This document shows positions 53,741-63,581 of a stretch of DNA of 64,000 bases, in pieces. Both the position numbers and the translations under genes were made by a program. How positions within the stretch are numbered: the stretch's first letter is position 1; every line of letters begins with the position of its first letter. Source of the DNA: an uncultured Erysipelotrichaceae bacterium (lineage in GTDB: Bacteria; Bacillota_I; Bacilli_A; RFN20; CAG-826); contig CADCLU010000004.1 in NCBI GenBank assembly GCA_902802355.1, forward strand, positions 1-64,000. Reading direction: 5' to 3'. The notes below the pieces were generated by a model. It was not told where the DNA came from and made no database searches. It was given only the letters and a program-made list of their open reading frames with translations.

Positions 53741-54634
53741 TTATCCTTCGATCACAAGGGGCCTAGTCTCAGAAGCAGGAAGAACATCTTCCTTCTTTTC
53801 TGGCTCTGGTTCTGGCATCTCTTGCGAGATCCAGATGGCCGAAAGCGATGAGAAGACCAGAGTTTGGATGAACCCTGAGAATAAGGAGAAGTAAGAGTTG
53901 AACACACCGACAGGGCCTGGGGCGAGGAAGATGCTCGTCCAGCCTGGGTTGTTCCAGAACGATGAGGTGCCGATCGTGCCAACGACGCCGAAGGCCTCAA
54001 AGATTCCGCTTGACGCGGAGCTAAGAGCCCACTGCACGAGTCCGACAAGGATCGTACCTGATAAGCAGTTGCCAAATAAACGCATCGTGGTTGAGACGAT
54101 TGGCGCCCACATGGTGATGAGGTTGACAGGGAGGAAGATGAAGATTGGCTCCACGTAACGGTGGAAATAGCCAAGCTTCGAATACTTGATTCCCTGGTAT
54201 TGGATGATCGTGAACATGATGATGGCAAGGCAAAGAGGGCAAGCCAGCCAATCAACTAAGCTCGGAAGTCCGAATAAAGAGATATTGAAAGCGAGGAAAA
54301 GATAAGCAAAGAGGGTCCAGAAATAACCGCCCCAGCCAATATGGTTCTCACCCATATTCGAACCGGCGAAGTTGTTGCACATATCGTAATAGAGCTCAGC
54401 GAAGAACATGATGCCCTTCGGTTTCTGGAGATACTCTTTGTTCTTGAGGGCGATTCTCGCTCTGATGCCCACCACCGTTCCTAAGATCATGAGAACGAGG
54501 ATGACGAAAAGCGAGCTGACAAGAGGTGCGTCTATCGAAGCCCAGCCATCCCAATGGAACATCGATTCCATTTTGTCGTTAAAAGAATGGGATGTTGCGC
54601 TAGTGACTCTATCGTAAACGGCTAAGAGGTTCAC
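53741..54634 (-). CDS. atpB: ATP synthase a subunit
   Basis: It holds the stator half-channels for the ion. The 297-residue protein has several membrane helices, the conserved arginine in STTMRLFGNCLSGTIL on helix 4-5 and the final helix FSLFSGFIQTLVFSSLSAIWIS. The C-terminal tail is Glu/Pro-rich (EPEPEKKED). The start lies 3 bases after the AtpI-like gene. Confidence 0.94.
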   Translation of the reverse strand: MNLLAVYDRVTSATSHSFNDKMESMFHWDGWASIDAPLVSSLFVILVLMILGTVVGIRARIALKNKEYLQKPKGIMFFAELYYDMCNNFAGSNMGENHIGWGGYFWTLFAYLFLAFNISLFGLPSLVDWLACPLCLAIIMFTIIQYQGIKYSKLGYFHRYVEPIFIFLPVNLITMWAPIVSTTMRLFGNCLSGTILVGLVQWALSSASSGIFEAFGVVGTIGTSSFWNNPGWTSIFLAPGPVGVFNSYFSLFSGFIQTLVFSSLSAIWISQEMPEPEPEKKEDVLPASETRPLVIEG

Positions 54635-54637
54635 GTT

Positions 54638-55066
54638 TTATCCTCTCTTAGCCTTTAACTGGCTAATGACAAGGAAGACCTGGACAGGAAGAAGTCCTGC
54701 GAAGGTCGTCCAGAAATTGAACATATCGAATCCGCCGAACCAAGAAGGTACCCAAGTGCAGATGGCGGCGATGACCAAAACGACGATATAGATGAGGAAC
54801 CTTAAGGCGACGAAGATGATGACCCTCGCTGCGCTTGGGTTTGGATTCTCTTCGGTTGGGAGAAGGGCTTCGCTCATCTTGATGATGGTCCAAAAGGAAA
54901 TAATCTCGGCAACCGTGCCAAGCAACCAGCCCATCGGATAGGAGTAACCCTTGTCCTCATAGAAGAAGAAAAATGGGCACATTCCGATGAAGGCCACCAC
55001 ACCTATGACAAGGAGCCAGAAGAGAGATTTCTGATGTTCGTTTAATTTAAGATATTTTTCGACCAT
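54638..55066 (-). CDS. atpI: AtpI-like membrane protein heading the ATP synthase operon
   Basis: The 142-residue protein has four predicted membrane segments (residues about 17-35, 45-65, 85-108 and 118-137) and stands directly before atpB, the place of AtpI, which is thought to assist c-ring assembly or ion handling. Sequence similarity to well-known AtpI is loose, so the name rests on topology and position. A TATACT -10 lies 25 bases before the ATG; the predicted 18-base leader shows no Shine-Dalgarno. Confidence 0.7.
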   Translation of the reverse strand: MVEKYLKLNEHQKSLFWLLVIGVVAFIGMCPFFFFYEDKGYSYPMGWLLGTVAEIISFWTIIKMSEALLPTEENPNPSAARVIIFVALRFLIYIVVLVIAAICTWVPSWFGGFDMFNFWTTFAGLLPVQVFLVISQLKAKRG

Positions 55067-55091
55067 GTTTATGAAAATCGGATATTGGACT

Positions 55092-55097
55092 AGTATA
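55092..55097 (-). promoter_or_regulatory. Putative -10 of the atp operon promoter
   Basis: TATACT on the minus strand lies 25 bases before the AtpI-like ATG. The -35 region (TTTTCC at 17 bases spacing) is weak. Confidence 0.4.
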
Positions 55098-55124
55098 CTT
55101 TACTTCCCTAAAAGGGAAAAAGCC

Positions 55125-55180
55125 ACAAAAAAAGAGAGGCTATTTCTTGGTTTCCTAACTAAGAAATACGACTTCTCTTT
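55125..55180 (-). terminator. Long intrinsic terminator after the DUF5677-like gene
   Basis: An extended hairpin pairs AAAGAGA (55131-55137) with TCTCTTT (55174-55180) and TATTTCTT (55141-55148) with AAGAAATA (55161-55168). A run of seven T follows on the minus strand. It overlaps the stop codon of the gene. Confidence 0.8.
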
Positions 55181-56321
55181 ACTTTTCGTCTTTTTCAGCC
55201 GAGCCTGACTTGACCATTCCATCTAATCTCGCTTTCTCGAATTTGTAGCAAGAGAGGAGTTCGCCATAGTAGAGACTTTGCATCTGAAGGTACTGTTTCT
55301 GCGCTTCTTCAGGGATATTCGCGAAGTAGAGCGTTTTGAAGATCTTCTCTAGACGGAAGAAGGACTCATAGAGATTGAGGATGGTGACGAGGTAGAAATA
55401 GGTCTTGCGGCTATAGATAAGAAGAGGTGAGGAATGGGCGATCTCACTCGACATCTCGTACACTTTCGCGTACTGACGGAGGTTGGCGCATCTTTCGACG
55501 CCGTCGCGGAAATTGAATTTGAAGTCCGGGATTCTTCCAAGCTTCACATCCGGTATGGCGGAGAGCCATCCGTATTCGATGAAACGCTTCATGTCTTTCG
55601 ACTTGAGATCGTTCTCTTTCATGCCTTCTTTGATCTTCACGAAAACCTCATCGGTCTCTTCTTTGGAAGGGAGACCACCACGGAAGGCCACCGCATATTT
55701 CATGTGGTTCACGTAAGCGTCCATGACCGGTTTGCCATAAGACACCAAAACATGGAGGATGCATTCATTCTCGTGGAGGGTTCTCCAAGTGGAAAAGGCC
55801 TCGGTTTCGTAGCCGTTTTCAAGAAGATTGACGATGCACTGGGCCATTGAGAAACCCTTCTTCATGACATCAATGACGAGAGTCTCATTTGGGTTGCCCT
55901 GTGGGTAGCGAGAGAGCATGCCAAGGACGAAATTGAGATAAAGGGTAAGCGTTGAGATCGTTGGGGTGAAACGGTTCGAGAAGTTCTGATTGCGATAGGC
56001 AAGATGCTCGTTCGTGTAATATTTGTCGAGAGTTAAGGAAAGGATGAGCTGCTCATACTTCTCATCTTTGATGAGTTCAGCCTCTTTCTTCTCTGGGTGG
56101 GTGATGAGATAGAAGGAATGCTCATTGACGAGATAAAGAAGAACCTGGAGTGGGTTGAGGTTCATTTTGCTGACGAAAGAAGACTCCTCTTTGATGGCGT
56201 CATCTGACTCTAAGGAGTCAAGGAAGGCCTGATAGAGAAAGTCGAAGTTCAGACTCTTTGGGGCGTGGATAGTCTCAAGGAGCTGGGCGAAGTTTTCTTT
56301 CGTGATCTTGTTCTCAGCCAT
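55179..56321 (-). CDS. DUF5677-like protein of unknown function
   Basis: The 380-residue helical protein contains a stretch (about residues 150-190: KGFSMAQCIVNLLENGYETEAFSTWRTLHENECIL) that fits DUF5677, a family of alpha-helical proteins with a conserved Arg and Glu in this helix and no established role. No membrane segment or signal is seen. Translation begins 6 bases after the addA stop. No Shine-Dalgarno is visible, and a TAGAAT that overlaps the addA stop codon ends 7 bases before the ATG. Confidence 0.7.
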   Translation of the reverse strand: MAENKITKENFAQLLETIHAPKSLNFDFLYQAFLDSLESDDAIKEESSFVSKMNLNPLQVLLYLVNEHSFYLITHPEKKEAELIKDEKYEQLILSLTLDKYYTNEHLAYRNQNFSNRFTPTISTLTLYLNFVLGMLSRYPQGNPNETLVIDVMKKGFSMAQCIVNLLENGYETEAFSTWRTLHENECILHVLVSYGKPVMDAYVNHMKYAVAFRGGLPSKEETDEVFVKIKEGMKENDLKSKDMKRFIEYGWLSAIPDVKLGRIPDFKFNFRDGVERCANLRQYAKVYEMSSEIAHSSPLLIYSRKTYFYLVTILNLYESFFRLEKIFKTLYFANIPEEAQKQYLQMQSLYYGELLSCYKFEKARLDGMVKSGSAEKDEK

Positions 56322-56326
56322 ATGGA

Positions 56327-59300
56327 CTATTCTACTACTTTCAGTACGTTATCCGAAATCGAAAGGAGATATGTTTCGGCTTTTAGCCCGAAAACCTTCT
56401 CGACGTATTGCTTGTAGAGGCCTAGCTGTTTGTCATAGGCTTCATCATCGATGTTCTTCGTTTTGTAATCGACGATGATGGCTTTCTCCCCTGCTTTAAC
56501 AAGAAGAAGGTCGATAGAGCCTTCAAGGTTATTCTCATCATCGATGTACCTATATTCATGGAACTCTTTGTAGCCGTCGAGGTTAGCAAAGATGTCGTGG
56601 TTGAAGAGCGCTTCAATCTTCTTTCTCTCAGAATCGTTAGCAATGAAGGAAGCGTCCTTCTTCTTGAAAGAGACAAGTTCAAGGAGACGGTGCATATGGG
56701 TACCGTATTGGGCAGCGGCCTCATTGATTGGGGCGATGGAGGTTTTGGACGCTCTCTTGTCTTGGATTTCCTGGGCTGGAGAATCTATAGTTCTAAGTTT
56801 TGGTTCTTGGAATGGGGAAAGCTGTCTCATCCTCGCAAACGGAACAGGCTTATCCGTGTTGGCGTCTTTGTGAGCGAAAAGAAGATCCATAGCGTCTTTG
56901 CCCGCAGAGAATAGGAACTGAGTGAAGTTCCTTAACTGAACTGAGACGTTTGTAACCTTTCCATCCTTGTCGGTTTTTTCTTTCGTGAGAATCTTCCTGC
57001 CGACAGTAGGAACTTCAATCATCTTGTAGATATCTCCAGAACCTTTTGGAGAGAGGAAAATGAGTTGGTTCGAGGCACGGGTAAGCTGGACGTAGAAGAG
57101 TCTCATGTATTCGCTTAAGGCCTTTCTCGTTTCCTCTTCTTTGAAGAGCGACTGGAGATAGTTGCCACTATAATCGTCGCTTCTTGTCTTTGGGAGAAGA
57201 AGGCCATATTTCCTTGAGTAGAGATAGAAGCCGCTGGCATCTCCTTTGTTGTATTTGCGGAGATTGTTTGGGCAGTAAACGATAGGGAATTCAAGGCCTT
57301 TTGAAGCGTGAATTGTCATTAGTTTTACTACATTATCCCCAGCAAAATCCCCTTTAATTTCCTGTTTGATGTCATATTTCTTGAGGTTTTCGAAGTACTC
57401 AACATAGCCTCTATAATCCATTCCCATCCTCTCAGCGCTCTCGGCTTCCTCAAGGAATGAGGTGATGGTTTTGAAGTTGGCTTTGACGTTGCCGATTCTC
57501 TTAAGCTTTTCAACGAAGCCATACTTTTCGAAAAGGTAGGAGACCGCCTCATGGACACCCATAGAAAGAAGTTTGTCTTTCTCACTAGACATGGTCTTGA
57601 TGAGATCGTCTTCTTCGTAAGCGCCGCTCTGGAGTTCTTCGATAAGCTTATCGTCGTCTTCCTCAAAGAGATAGCTACGTTTGACAGAGGCATAGCAATG
57701 CTTAGTGGCTGTTTCGTCTGCGCCAATGACAAGCGGCAGTTTCAGAAGCCTTAAGAAGACCATATTGATGCTATCGTCATCAAGTTCGTTTCCGATAGTC
57801 GCTACAAGAGGGATTTTGGCCTCACCGAAGACCTTCTTATAGGTGTTGAACTGACTCTTGGTTGGCATGAGGATGGCGAAATCTCCCCAATCGCATGGTC
57901 TGTTTCCCTGATTCTTGACGATGACTTCGAAGCCGTTTTGTACCTTATCGATGATATCGTTAGCGATCGCTCTTGCTTCGAGTTCGGCCTTTTCTAAATC
58001 TTCTTCTAACTCATAAGAGAGGATGGTCGCTTTGAATCTGTCGTTTGGCGTTTCCCCATAAAGCGCTTTGTTGCCAAACTCCAAAGCTTGTCCATCCGTG
58101 TAATCGACTTCCCCTACTTCTGGGCTCATGATCTTCCCAAAGAGGTCGTTGACGAAATCGATGACCTCAAGGCGTGAACGGAAGTTCTTCTGGAGGTAGA
58201 TGGCATGGCCACCTTCTTCAACACCATACTTGGAAAGCTTCTCCGTGAAGATGTCCGGATTGGCGTTTCTGAAACGGTAGATGGATTGTTTGATGTCTCC
58301 GACCATGAAAACGTTGTCGTGAGATATCTTGCTGATGAACGACTCTTGGATATCGCTCGAATCCTGATATTCATCAACCATGATGAATTTATATTTGTCT
58401 TTGATTTCTTTAAGGATGTCTTCCTCTTCGAGGAGTTTCATGGCCAAGGCGGCGATATCGGAGAAGCCATAGGCGTTCTTCTCCTTCTTGAAAATGGCCA
58501 TTTTCTCATAAACTTCCTTGGCGATATCGATAAGGATGGAAACATATTTCTTTGTTTCAAGAATCCTGGCTCTTTGGCTGGCGGAATCACCGTTTGAAGA
58601 AAGGGAATTAATAACGCCTTTGAACAATTCTTTAGCGATGTCTCTCTTAAGGTTTTCGGTCTCGGTCAGAGGGTCTTTCTTGCTCTTGCTGCCAAAACCA
58701 AGAGGGAATTCCTCACCTTTAATGCAAACGGTTTTGTTGCCTTTTGCTTTGGACAAGAGTTCGAGTTGAAGTCTTTCGTAGAGAGCAGAGTAACTTCCAA
58801 GCCCAAGCCAAGATGATACATATCTGTTGTCTTTGAAGACAAGCTGTGAGTCCCCTTCCAATAAGAAGAAGGCGGCGAGTATGTCATCGTTTAGTTTCTT
58901 ATAGTGTTCCTGTTCAGCGGCATCGAGGTAAGCATCGGTGAAAATCTTCTCTTTCAGTTCATCGAAAAGCTCATTCGCATTCGGAGCGAGTTCGCATAGA
59001 TGGAGGATGCCTTTGATGTAAGTGATGAGTTTATCGTCATCCTTCATCGTGTATTTGCTTACGAGTTCTTCGAAAACCGGATCGCTCCCCTTGTATCTGT
59101 CGGAGAGAGCTTCATCGATCAACTCTCTTTGCTTAATCTGAAGGATTGATTCGTCCGCGATTGTCACATCGGGGTCTATCTCAAGTCTGAAGGCGTACTT
59201 CTTGACGAGTTTGAGGAAGAAAGCGTCGAAGGTCGTTATATCAGCGCATTCGACTTCGCTGGAGAGGTCGTTAAGAATCTCTTTTTTCTGATAGGCCTCG

Positions 59301-59521
59301 AGAAGTTTTTCCCTTGTACGGCTTTTCATTTCAGCCGCGGCTTTGTTCGTGAAGGTGAGGACAAGAAGCTGATCTAAAGATGCACTGCCATCGAGGATGA
59401 GGGATTTGATGCGCTCGGTCAAAACGGCGGTCTTGCCGCTTCCTGCGCCAGCGCTCACAAGGAAGTTGCCTTGTCTTGAGTTAATGGCTTCAAGTTGTGG
59501 TGCGTCAAAATGGACTGCCAT
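56327..59521 (-). CDS. addA: ATP-dependent helicase/nuclease subunit A (AddA)
   Basis: AddA is the UvrD-like helicase and one of the two nucleases of the AddAB complex, which processes double-strand breaks for RecA. The 1064-residue protein has Walker A SAGAGSGKTAVLTER, the VDEYQDSS box, QKNFRSR, THASKGLEFP and, near the C-terminus, the PD-(D/E)xK nuclease with GSIDLLLV and IIVDYKTKN. The start at 59521 has GAGGAG upstream and lies one base from the addB stop. It is slightly shorter than the Bacillus protein (1232). Confidence 0.94.
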   Translation of the reverse strand: MAVHFDAPQLEAINSRQGNFLVSAGAGSGKTAVLTERIKSLILDGSASLDQLLVLTFTNKAAAEMKSRTREKLLEAYQKKEILNDLSSEVECADITTFDAFFLKLVKKYAFRLEIDPDVTIADESILQIKQRELIDEALSDRYKGSDPVFEELVSKYTMKDDDKLITYIKGILHLCELAPNANELFDELKEKIFTDAYLDAAEQEHYKKLNDDILAAFFLLEGDSQLVFKDNRYVSSWLGLGSYSALYERLQLELLSKAKGNKTVCIKGEEFPLGFGSKSKKDPLTETENLKRDIAKELFKGVINSLSSNGDSASQRARILETKKYVSILIDIAKEVYEKMAIFKKEKNAYGFSDIAALAMKLLEEEDILKEIKDKYKFIMVDEYQDSSDIQESFISKISHDNVFMVGDIKQSIYRFRNANPDIFTEKLSKYGVEEGGHAIYLQKNFRSRLEVIDFVNDLFGKIMSPEVGEVDYTDGQALEFGNKALYGETPNDRFKATILSYELEEDLEKAELEARAIANDIIDKVQNGFEVIVKNQGNRPCDWGDFAILMPTKSQFNTYKKVFGEAKIPLVATIGNELDDDSINMVFLRLLKLPLVIGADETATKHCYASVKRSYLFEEDDDKLIEELQSGAYEEDDLIKTMSSEKDKLLSMGVHEAVSYLFEKYGFVEKLKRIGNVKANFKTITSFLEEAESAERMGMDYRGYVEYFENLKKYDIKQEIKGDFAGDNVVKLMTIHASKGLEFPIVYCPNNLRKYNKGDASGFYLYSRKYGLLLPKTRSDDYSGNYLQSLFKEEETRKALSEYMRLFYVQLTRASNQLIFLSPKGSGDIYKMIEVPTVGRKILTKEKTDKDGKVTNVSVQLRNFTQFLFSAGKDAMDLLFAHKDANTDKPVPFARMRQLSPFQEPKLRTIDSPAQEIQDKRASKTSIAPINEAAAQYGTHMHRLLELVSFKKKDASFIANDSERKKIEALFNHDIFANLDGYKEFHEYRYIDDENNLEGSIDLLLVKAGEKAIIVDYKTKNIDDEAYDKQLGLYKQYVEKVFGLKAETYLLSISDNVLKVVE

Positions 59522-59522
59522 A

Positions 59523-62009
59523 TCAGGACTCCTCCTCTTCCTCGTTTTCTTCATCGTCACCATCATCCAAATCCGGATTCATGTTGGGTTTGCTGAGGGT
59601 TTTTGCGACGATTGTGTTTTTGTCGATGAAACAAACATCGTGGAAAGAACAATTCTTACAAGCATCGTGTTTGCTCTTTATGACGGTAGGATTGATTTCA
59701 AATTTTCCTTTCGTGATCGCCTCATCGGATTCACGGATAATTTCCTCTGCTCTTTCTGCTAAGGCATGGAATTCCTCGCTGGTTTTGTTTCTTGGGTATT
59801 CCGACCTTTGGATGAAAGCGTCGACATCCTTTTTGACTTCGCAACCGTCGAAGACCTTGCTTGATCCGCTGGTGAGACCTGGTTCAACTGAGCGGAGCAA
59901 TGGAATGTTGTTGAGATATAGGCCCATGAGCCTTGTTTTGTTTTGGTCTATTTCGTCCATGGTCTTTTTCAACTCTTTCTCACTCTTGGTCAAACCATAA
60001 GCAAGAACAGGCGAGATGAACATGCCAGCGATCTTGGCATTATCGAAATCAGAAGCGTTCTTCTCTAAAGCGAGCGCGTAAAGAGGCAGTTGCAAAGATA
60101 GGCCGGCCTCACTTTGGAAGAGGGCCTCTTCGAACTTTGTTCCACCGCTCTTGTAATCGATGATGAAAGCATATCTATCGCCGGAGTAATCAAAGGTGAT
60201 GATTTTGTCATACCTTCCGTTGATATTCATGCCATCGAGGTTGATGTTGAACTCTCCTTCAGGGAAGTACTTAGGGTTCTTTAGGTTAGCCTCATAACTC
60301 TGTTGGAACTTAAGGGATTTAAGGCAGTATTGACGAAGGTTCTCGATTATGGCTTTTTCCTTTTCCGTGAATGGGACCTTTTCCTCATGGAAGTTGTCAT
60401 TTGGATCTTGGCGCAGGCCTTGTTCGTAAGCGACCGCAAGATCATAGGCTTTATCGAAATCAAAAGATTTCTCGGAGTGGTACATCTCTAAGGTCTTGTG
60501 GAAGATGTTTCCGATCCTTGCAGAGAACTGGGATGGGGAATCATCTAGATGAAGCACGTTATCGAGAAGGTATTTGAATGGGCAAGAACGGTAATTGGTC
60601 AGTTTTGAGGCTGAGTAACTTCTGTTCTTTCCTTTAGCTTTCGTTCCTTTGTAGGAATTGTCGTATTTCCGATACTCATCGAGCTCCGAGACTTTCTCGT
60701 AAGCCGCCCTTCTTTTATCGTCTGTCAAGTAATTGCGATATTCGTCTTCGAGAGCGGCATAAAGGAATCCGCCTTTATCGTGGGCGTACTCATATGGGCC
60801 ATTCTCATCCTCAGCAACAGGAGAATCCACGATGCTCATTCCATATTTATCAACAAAGCCAGAGAGGAAATGATGGCTTTCGAATCCGAGTTCAAAGAAT
60901 GTCAGAAGCTTAAGGCTGTCCCTATGGAGAAGCTGATCGACCCTCTCACTGTCGTTTAAGGACATCTCCTTTGACGACACTAGGCCAATAAGTTCTTTCT
61001 CTTTGTCGCTGAAGAGGCCTGACTCATCTTTCACGGATGGGTATGTGCCCATTGAGAAGTTAAGGCAATATAGATGTCCGTTTGGAGGGCAAACAGGCTC
61101 ATCCAAAACCTGGATGACGTTCTTGCGTTTGACAACATAAGGAGCCTTCTCTTTGGCTATGTCATCGTAAATTGAGAGGGTTTTTGCTGGCTCTTTTTCG
61201 AAAACCACCGCAAATTCGCGGGCAAATCTCTCAATACTGTCCGCATCTTTTGAATCAGGATACTTTTCCCTCATCGAGGTTATTGCTTTTTCGAGGCCCT
61301 CTTCTTCAAAGACTTTCCTGAAGAGTTTGTAGACCGGTTTATCGAAGAGCCTCTCCCTGAGTCTTAGATCGATGGTGAATCCATACATCTTGTTGAACTC
61401 ATTGATGAGAGGGACATAGTCAGATGAAAGACCATAGACATAGATGTTAGAAATCGGTGTTTTTATCACCTCAATGTCATGGGCGATTTTGTTATAAACG
61501 AAATGGAGTTCTTCGTATGGGTCAATGAACTTATTGACCACCTTCTCGCTTGGATCTTTTCGCTCTTCGACCTCATAGTCGGTCTGAAGCATCGCAGGAA
61601 CGTTCTTAAGGTACTCAAAGATGGTTTGGGCTTCGCGGTAATAACCGCTGATGAGGATGTGGGAACCAATGAAGGTTCTTTCTGGATATGCCGTTTTGAA
61701 AAGGAGGTGCTCTTTGATGAGCTCATCTCTCAGATCGGCGTATTTTTTGACTTCCACGCCTTTGTCGAAATTAGGGGCGCAGAAGGCCGCAAGCAAATCT
61801 TTTGCGATTAGGTACTTATAGCCTTTTCCTAAAAGGAAACGCAGCGCCCTATCGTCATAGTTGTAGTCGAAAAGGGCCTTCATCTCCGGAAGGGTCATGA
61901 CAGTCAGGTCAAGATAAGGATTCGCATTCTTCTCACGAAGATAGTATTCCTTCCTCGATGGATGGGCGATGACTATGTTCTTGATGTTTTCGCTGAAAAG
62001 ATAGGGCAT
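59523..62009 (-). CDS. addB: AddB/RexB-type nuclease subunit with Fe-S cluster cysteines
   Basis: The 828-residue partner of AddA has a PD-(D/E)xK nuclease domain near the C-terminus (GNIFHKTLEMYH, then FIIDYKSGG). The cysteines expected for the structural 4Fe-4S cluster are present: one in LTNYRSCPFKYLL and three in CKNCSFHDVC. No Walker A motif is seen in the N-terminal part, as in RexB-type subunits, and the protein is shorter than Bacillus AddB (1166). The C-terminus is a run of acidic residues. It begins directly after the glpK stop and ends next to addA. Confidence 0.87.
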   Translation of the reverse strand: MPYLFSENIKNIVIAHPSRKEYYLREKNANPYLDLTVMTLPEMKALFDYNYDDRALRFLLGKGYKYLIAKDLLAAFCAPNFDKGVEVKKYADLRDELIKEHLLFKTAYPERTFIGSHILISGYYREAQTIFEYLKNVPAMLQTDYEVEERKDPSEKVVNKFIDPYEELHFVYNKIAHDIEVIKTPISNIYVYGLSSDYVPLINEFNKMYGFTIDLRLRERLFDKPVYKLFRKVFEEEGLEKAITSMREKYPDSKDADSIERFAREFAVVFEKEPAKTLSIYDDIAKEKAPYVVKRKNVIQVLDEPVCPPNGHLYCLNFSMGTYPSVKDESGLFSDKEKELIGLVSSKEMSLNDSERVDQLLHRDSLKLLTFFELGFESHHFLSGFVDKYGMSIVDSPVAEDENGPYEYAHDKGGFLYAALEDEYRNYLTDDKRRAAYEKVSELDEYRKYDNSYKGTKAKGKNRSYSASKLTNYRSCPFKYLLDNVLHLDDSPSQFSARIGNIFHKTLEMYHSEKSFDFDKAYDLAVAYEQGLRQDPNDNFHEEKVPFTEKEKAIIENLRQYCLKSLKFQQSYEANLKNPKYFPEGEFNINLDGMNINGRYDKIITFDYSGDRYAFIIDYKSGGTKFEEALFQSEAGLSLQLPLYALALEKNASDFDNAKIAGMFISPVLAYGLTKSEKELKKTMDEIDQNKTRLMGLYLNNIPLLRSVEPGLTSGSSKVFDGCEVKKDVDAFIQRSEYPRNKTSEEFHALAERAEEIIRESDEAITKGKFEINPTVIKSKHDACKNCSFHDVCFIDKNTIVAKTLSKPNMNPDLDDGDDEENEEEEES

Positions 62010-63491
62010 TTAATGTTTCGGTTTGTAGGCTCTCGTCGCCTTAACGGCTTCGACCCAGCCTTCATAGAGGGATTCGGCTTCTGCTTTCTCCATCTTTGGG
62101 GTGTAGCGCTTGGCTTCTTTGTGGCTAGCAAGGATGTCTTTGTAGTCGGTGAAGAAACCGCAGGCAAGTCCAGCGAGGTATCCAGCGCCTAACGCTGTGG
62201 TCTGGATGCATTTTGGAAGTGAGACTTCGCACTGGAGGATGTCACTCTGGAACTGCATGAGGAGGCAGTTGGCGGATGCACCACCATCGACCCTTAAGGT
62301 CTTAAGTGGGAGGCCAGAATCTTTGATCATCGTCTCAAAGACGTCTCTCGACTGATAGGCGATGCTATAGAGGGTGGCTCTAGTGATGTTATGACGATCG
62401 GCTCCACGGGTAAGGCCGAAGATAGCGCCACGGGCATCGTCATCCCAATATGGGGTGCCTAGGCCAACGAAAGCTGGAACTACATAAACGCCATTGGTGT
62501 CTGGCTTTCTTTTCGCATATTCTTCGCACATCGATGAATCTTTGAACCAATCCATCTCATCGCGAAGCCACTGCACTGCCGCTCCGCCAATGAAGACAGA
62601 GCCTTCAAGAGCGTACGTGGTCTTGCCACCGATTCTCCAACCGACTGTGGTAAGAAGGCCGTTCTTGGAGATGATTGGGTTCTCGCCGATGTTCATGAGC
62701 ATGAAGCAACCGGTACCATAGGTATTCTTGCTATCACCTTTGTCGAAACAGCACTGTCCGAAGAGGGCGGCTTGCTGGTCACCGGCGACACCATAGATAT
62801 GGATGTGTCCGCGGAAGAAGCTCGCTTCGCCATAATCGGCTGAGTTATCAAGGACCTTTGGAAGCATGTTCTTGTTGATGCCCCAAATGGCGCATAGCTC
62901 ATCATCCCAGTCCATCGTGAAGATGTTGAAGAGAAGGGTTCTAGAGGCATTGCTGACGTCGGTATAGTGATTGCCTTTGGTCATCTTGTAGATTAGCCAG
63001 GAATCGACGGTGCCAAACATAAGCTCGCCATTGTTCATCTTCTCCTCCGCCCCTGGAACCTTTTCCAAGATGAAGCGGATCTTCGAAGCGCTGAAGTATG
63101 GGTTGATTCTTAAGCCGGTTCTTGAACGGATGAACTCATCCTTGTCCATGTAGCGTTGGCAGATAGGCTGGGTTTGTCTAGACTGCCAAACAATCGCAGG
63201 ATAGATGGCCTTGCCGGTCTTCTTGTCCCAAACGATAGTCGTCTCACGCTGATTGGTGATGCCGAAGCCAGCGACCTGTTCGTAGGTGATGTTGGCTTTG
63301 ATCATAAGCTCGTTGATGACATCGACGGCACTGACCCAAAGCTGATCAGGGTCTTGTTCGACCCAACCTGGCTGAGGATATAGGCAATCAAGAGGGCGCT
63401 GGGCCATCTCGAGTTCTTCGCCTTTGTTGGAGATGAGAATAGCACGAGTCGAGGTCGTGCCTTGATCGATAGCGATTATGTATTTTTCCAT
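62010..63491 (-). CDS. glpK: Glycerol kinase
   Basis: It phosphorylates glycerol to glycerol 3-phosphate for lipid synthesis or glycolysis. The 493-residue protein has the phosphate loop IIAIDQGTTSTRAIL, GWVEQDP, GITNQRETTIVWD, the glycerol-binding residues around GLRINPYFSASK and the GSVFIGGAAVQWLRD segment. No Shine-Dalgarno precedes the ATG at 63491; a perfect TATAAT (63498-63503, minus strand) ends 6 bases before it, giving a leaderless layout. Only addB-addA follow; no glpF or glpD is adjacent. Confidence 0.96.
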   Translation of the reverse strand: MEKYIIAIDQGTTSTRAILISNKGEELEMAQRPLDCLYPQPGWVEQDPDQLWVSAVDVINELMIKANITYEQVAGFGITNQRETTIVWDKKTGKAIYPAIVWQSRQTQPICQRYMDKDEFIRSRTGLRINPYFSASKIRFILEKVPGAEEKMNNGELMFGTVDSWLIYKMTKGNHYTDVSNASRTLLFNIFTMDWDDELCAIWGINKNMLPKVLDNSADYGEASFFRGHIHIYGVAGDQQAALFGQCCFDKGDSKNTYGTGCFMLMNIGENPIISKNGLLTTVGWRIGGKTTYALEGSVFIGGAAVQWLRDEMDWFKDSSMCEEYAKRKPDTNGVYVVPAFVGLGTPYWDDDARGAIFGLTRGADRHNITRATLYSIAYQSRDVFETMIKDSGLPLKTLRVDGGASANCLLMQFQSDILQCEVSLPKCIQTTALGAGYLAGLACGFFTDYKDILASHKEAKRYTPKMEKAEAESLYEGWVEAVKATRAYKPKH

Positions 63492-63497
63492 GCTTAA

Positions 63498-63503
63498 ATT
63501 ATA
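63498..63503 (-). promoter_or_regulatory. -10 element of glpK (leaderless layout)
   Basis: TATAAT on the minus strand, then TTAAGC and the ATG. The expected first transcribed base is the A of the start codon. The -35 region is weak. Confidence 0.6.
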
Positions 63504-63540
63504 GCCCTTTGTGCGAGCGCGTAGAAGAGTGGGCGAAAAG

Positions 63541-63572
63541 AAAAAATCCACGGGGGTTTTGCCGTGGATTTT
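63541..63572 (-). terminator. Intrinsic terminator after the M24 peptidase gene
   Basis: AATCCACGG (63545-63553) and CCGTGGATT (63562-63570) form a perfect stem. On the minus strand it is followed by TTTTTTC. Confidence 0.8.
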
Positions 63573-63581
63573 CGCTTATTT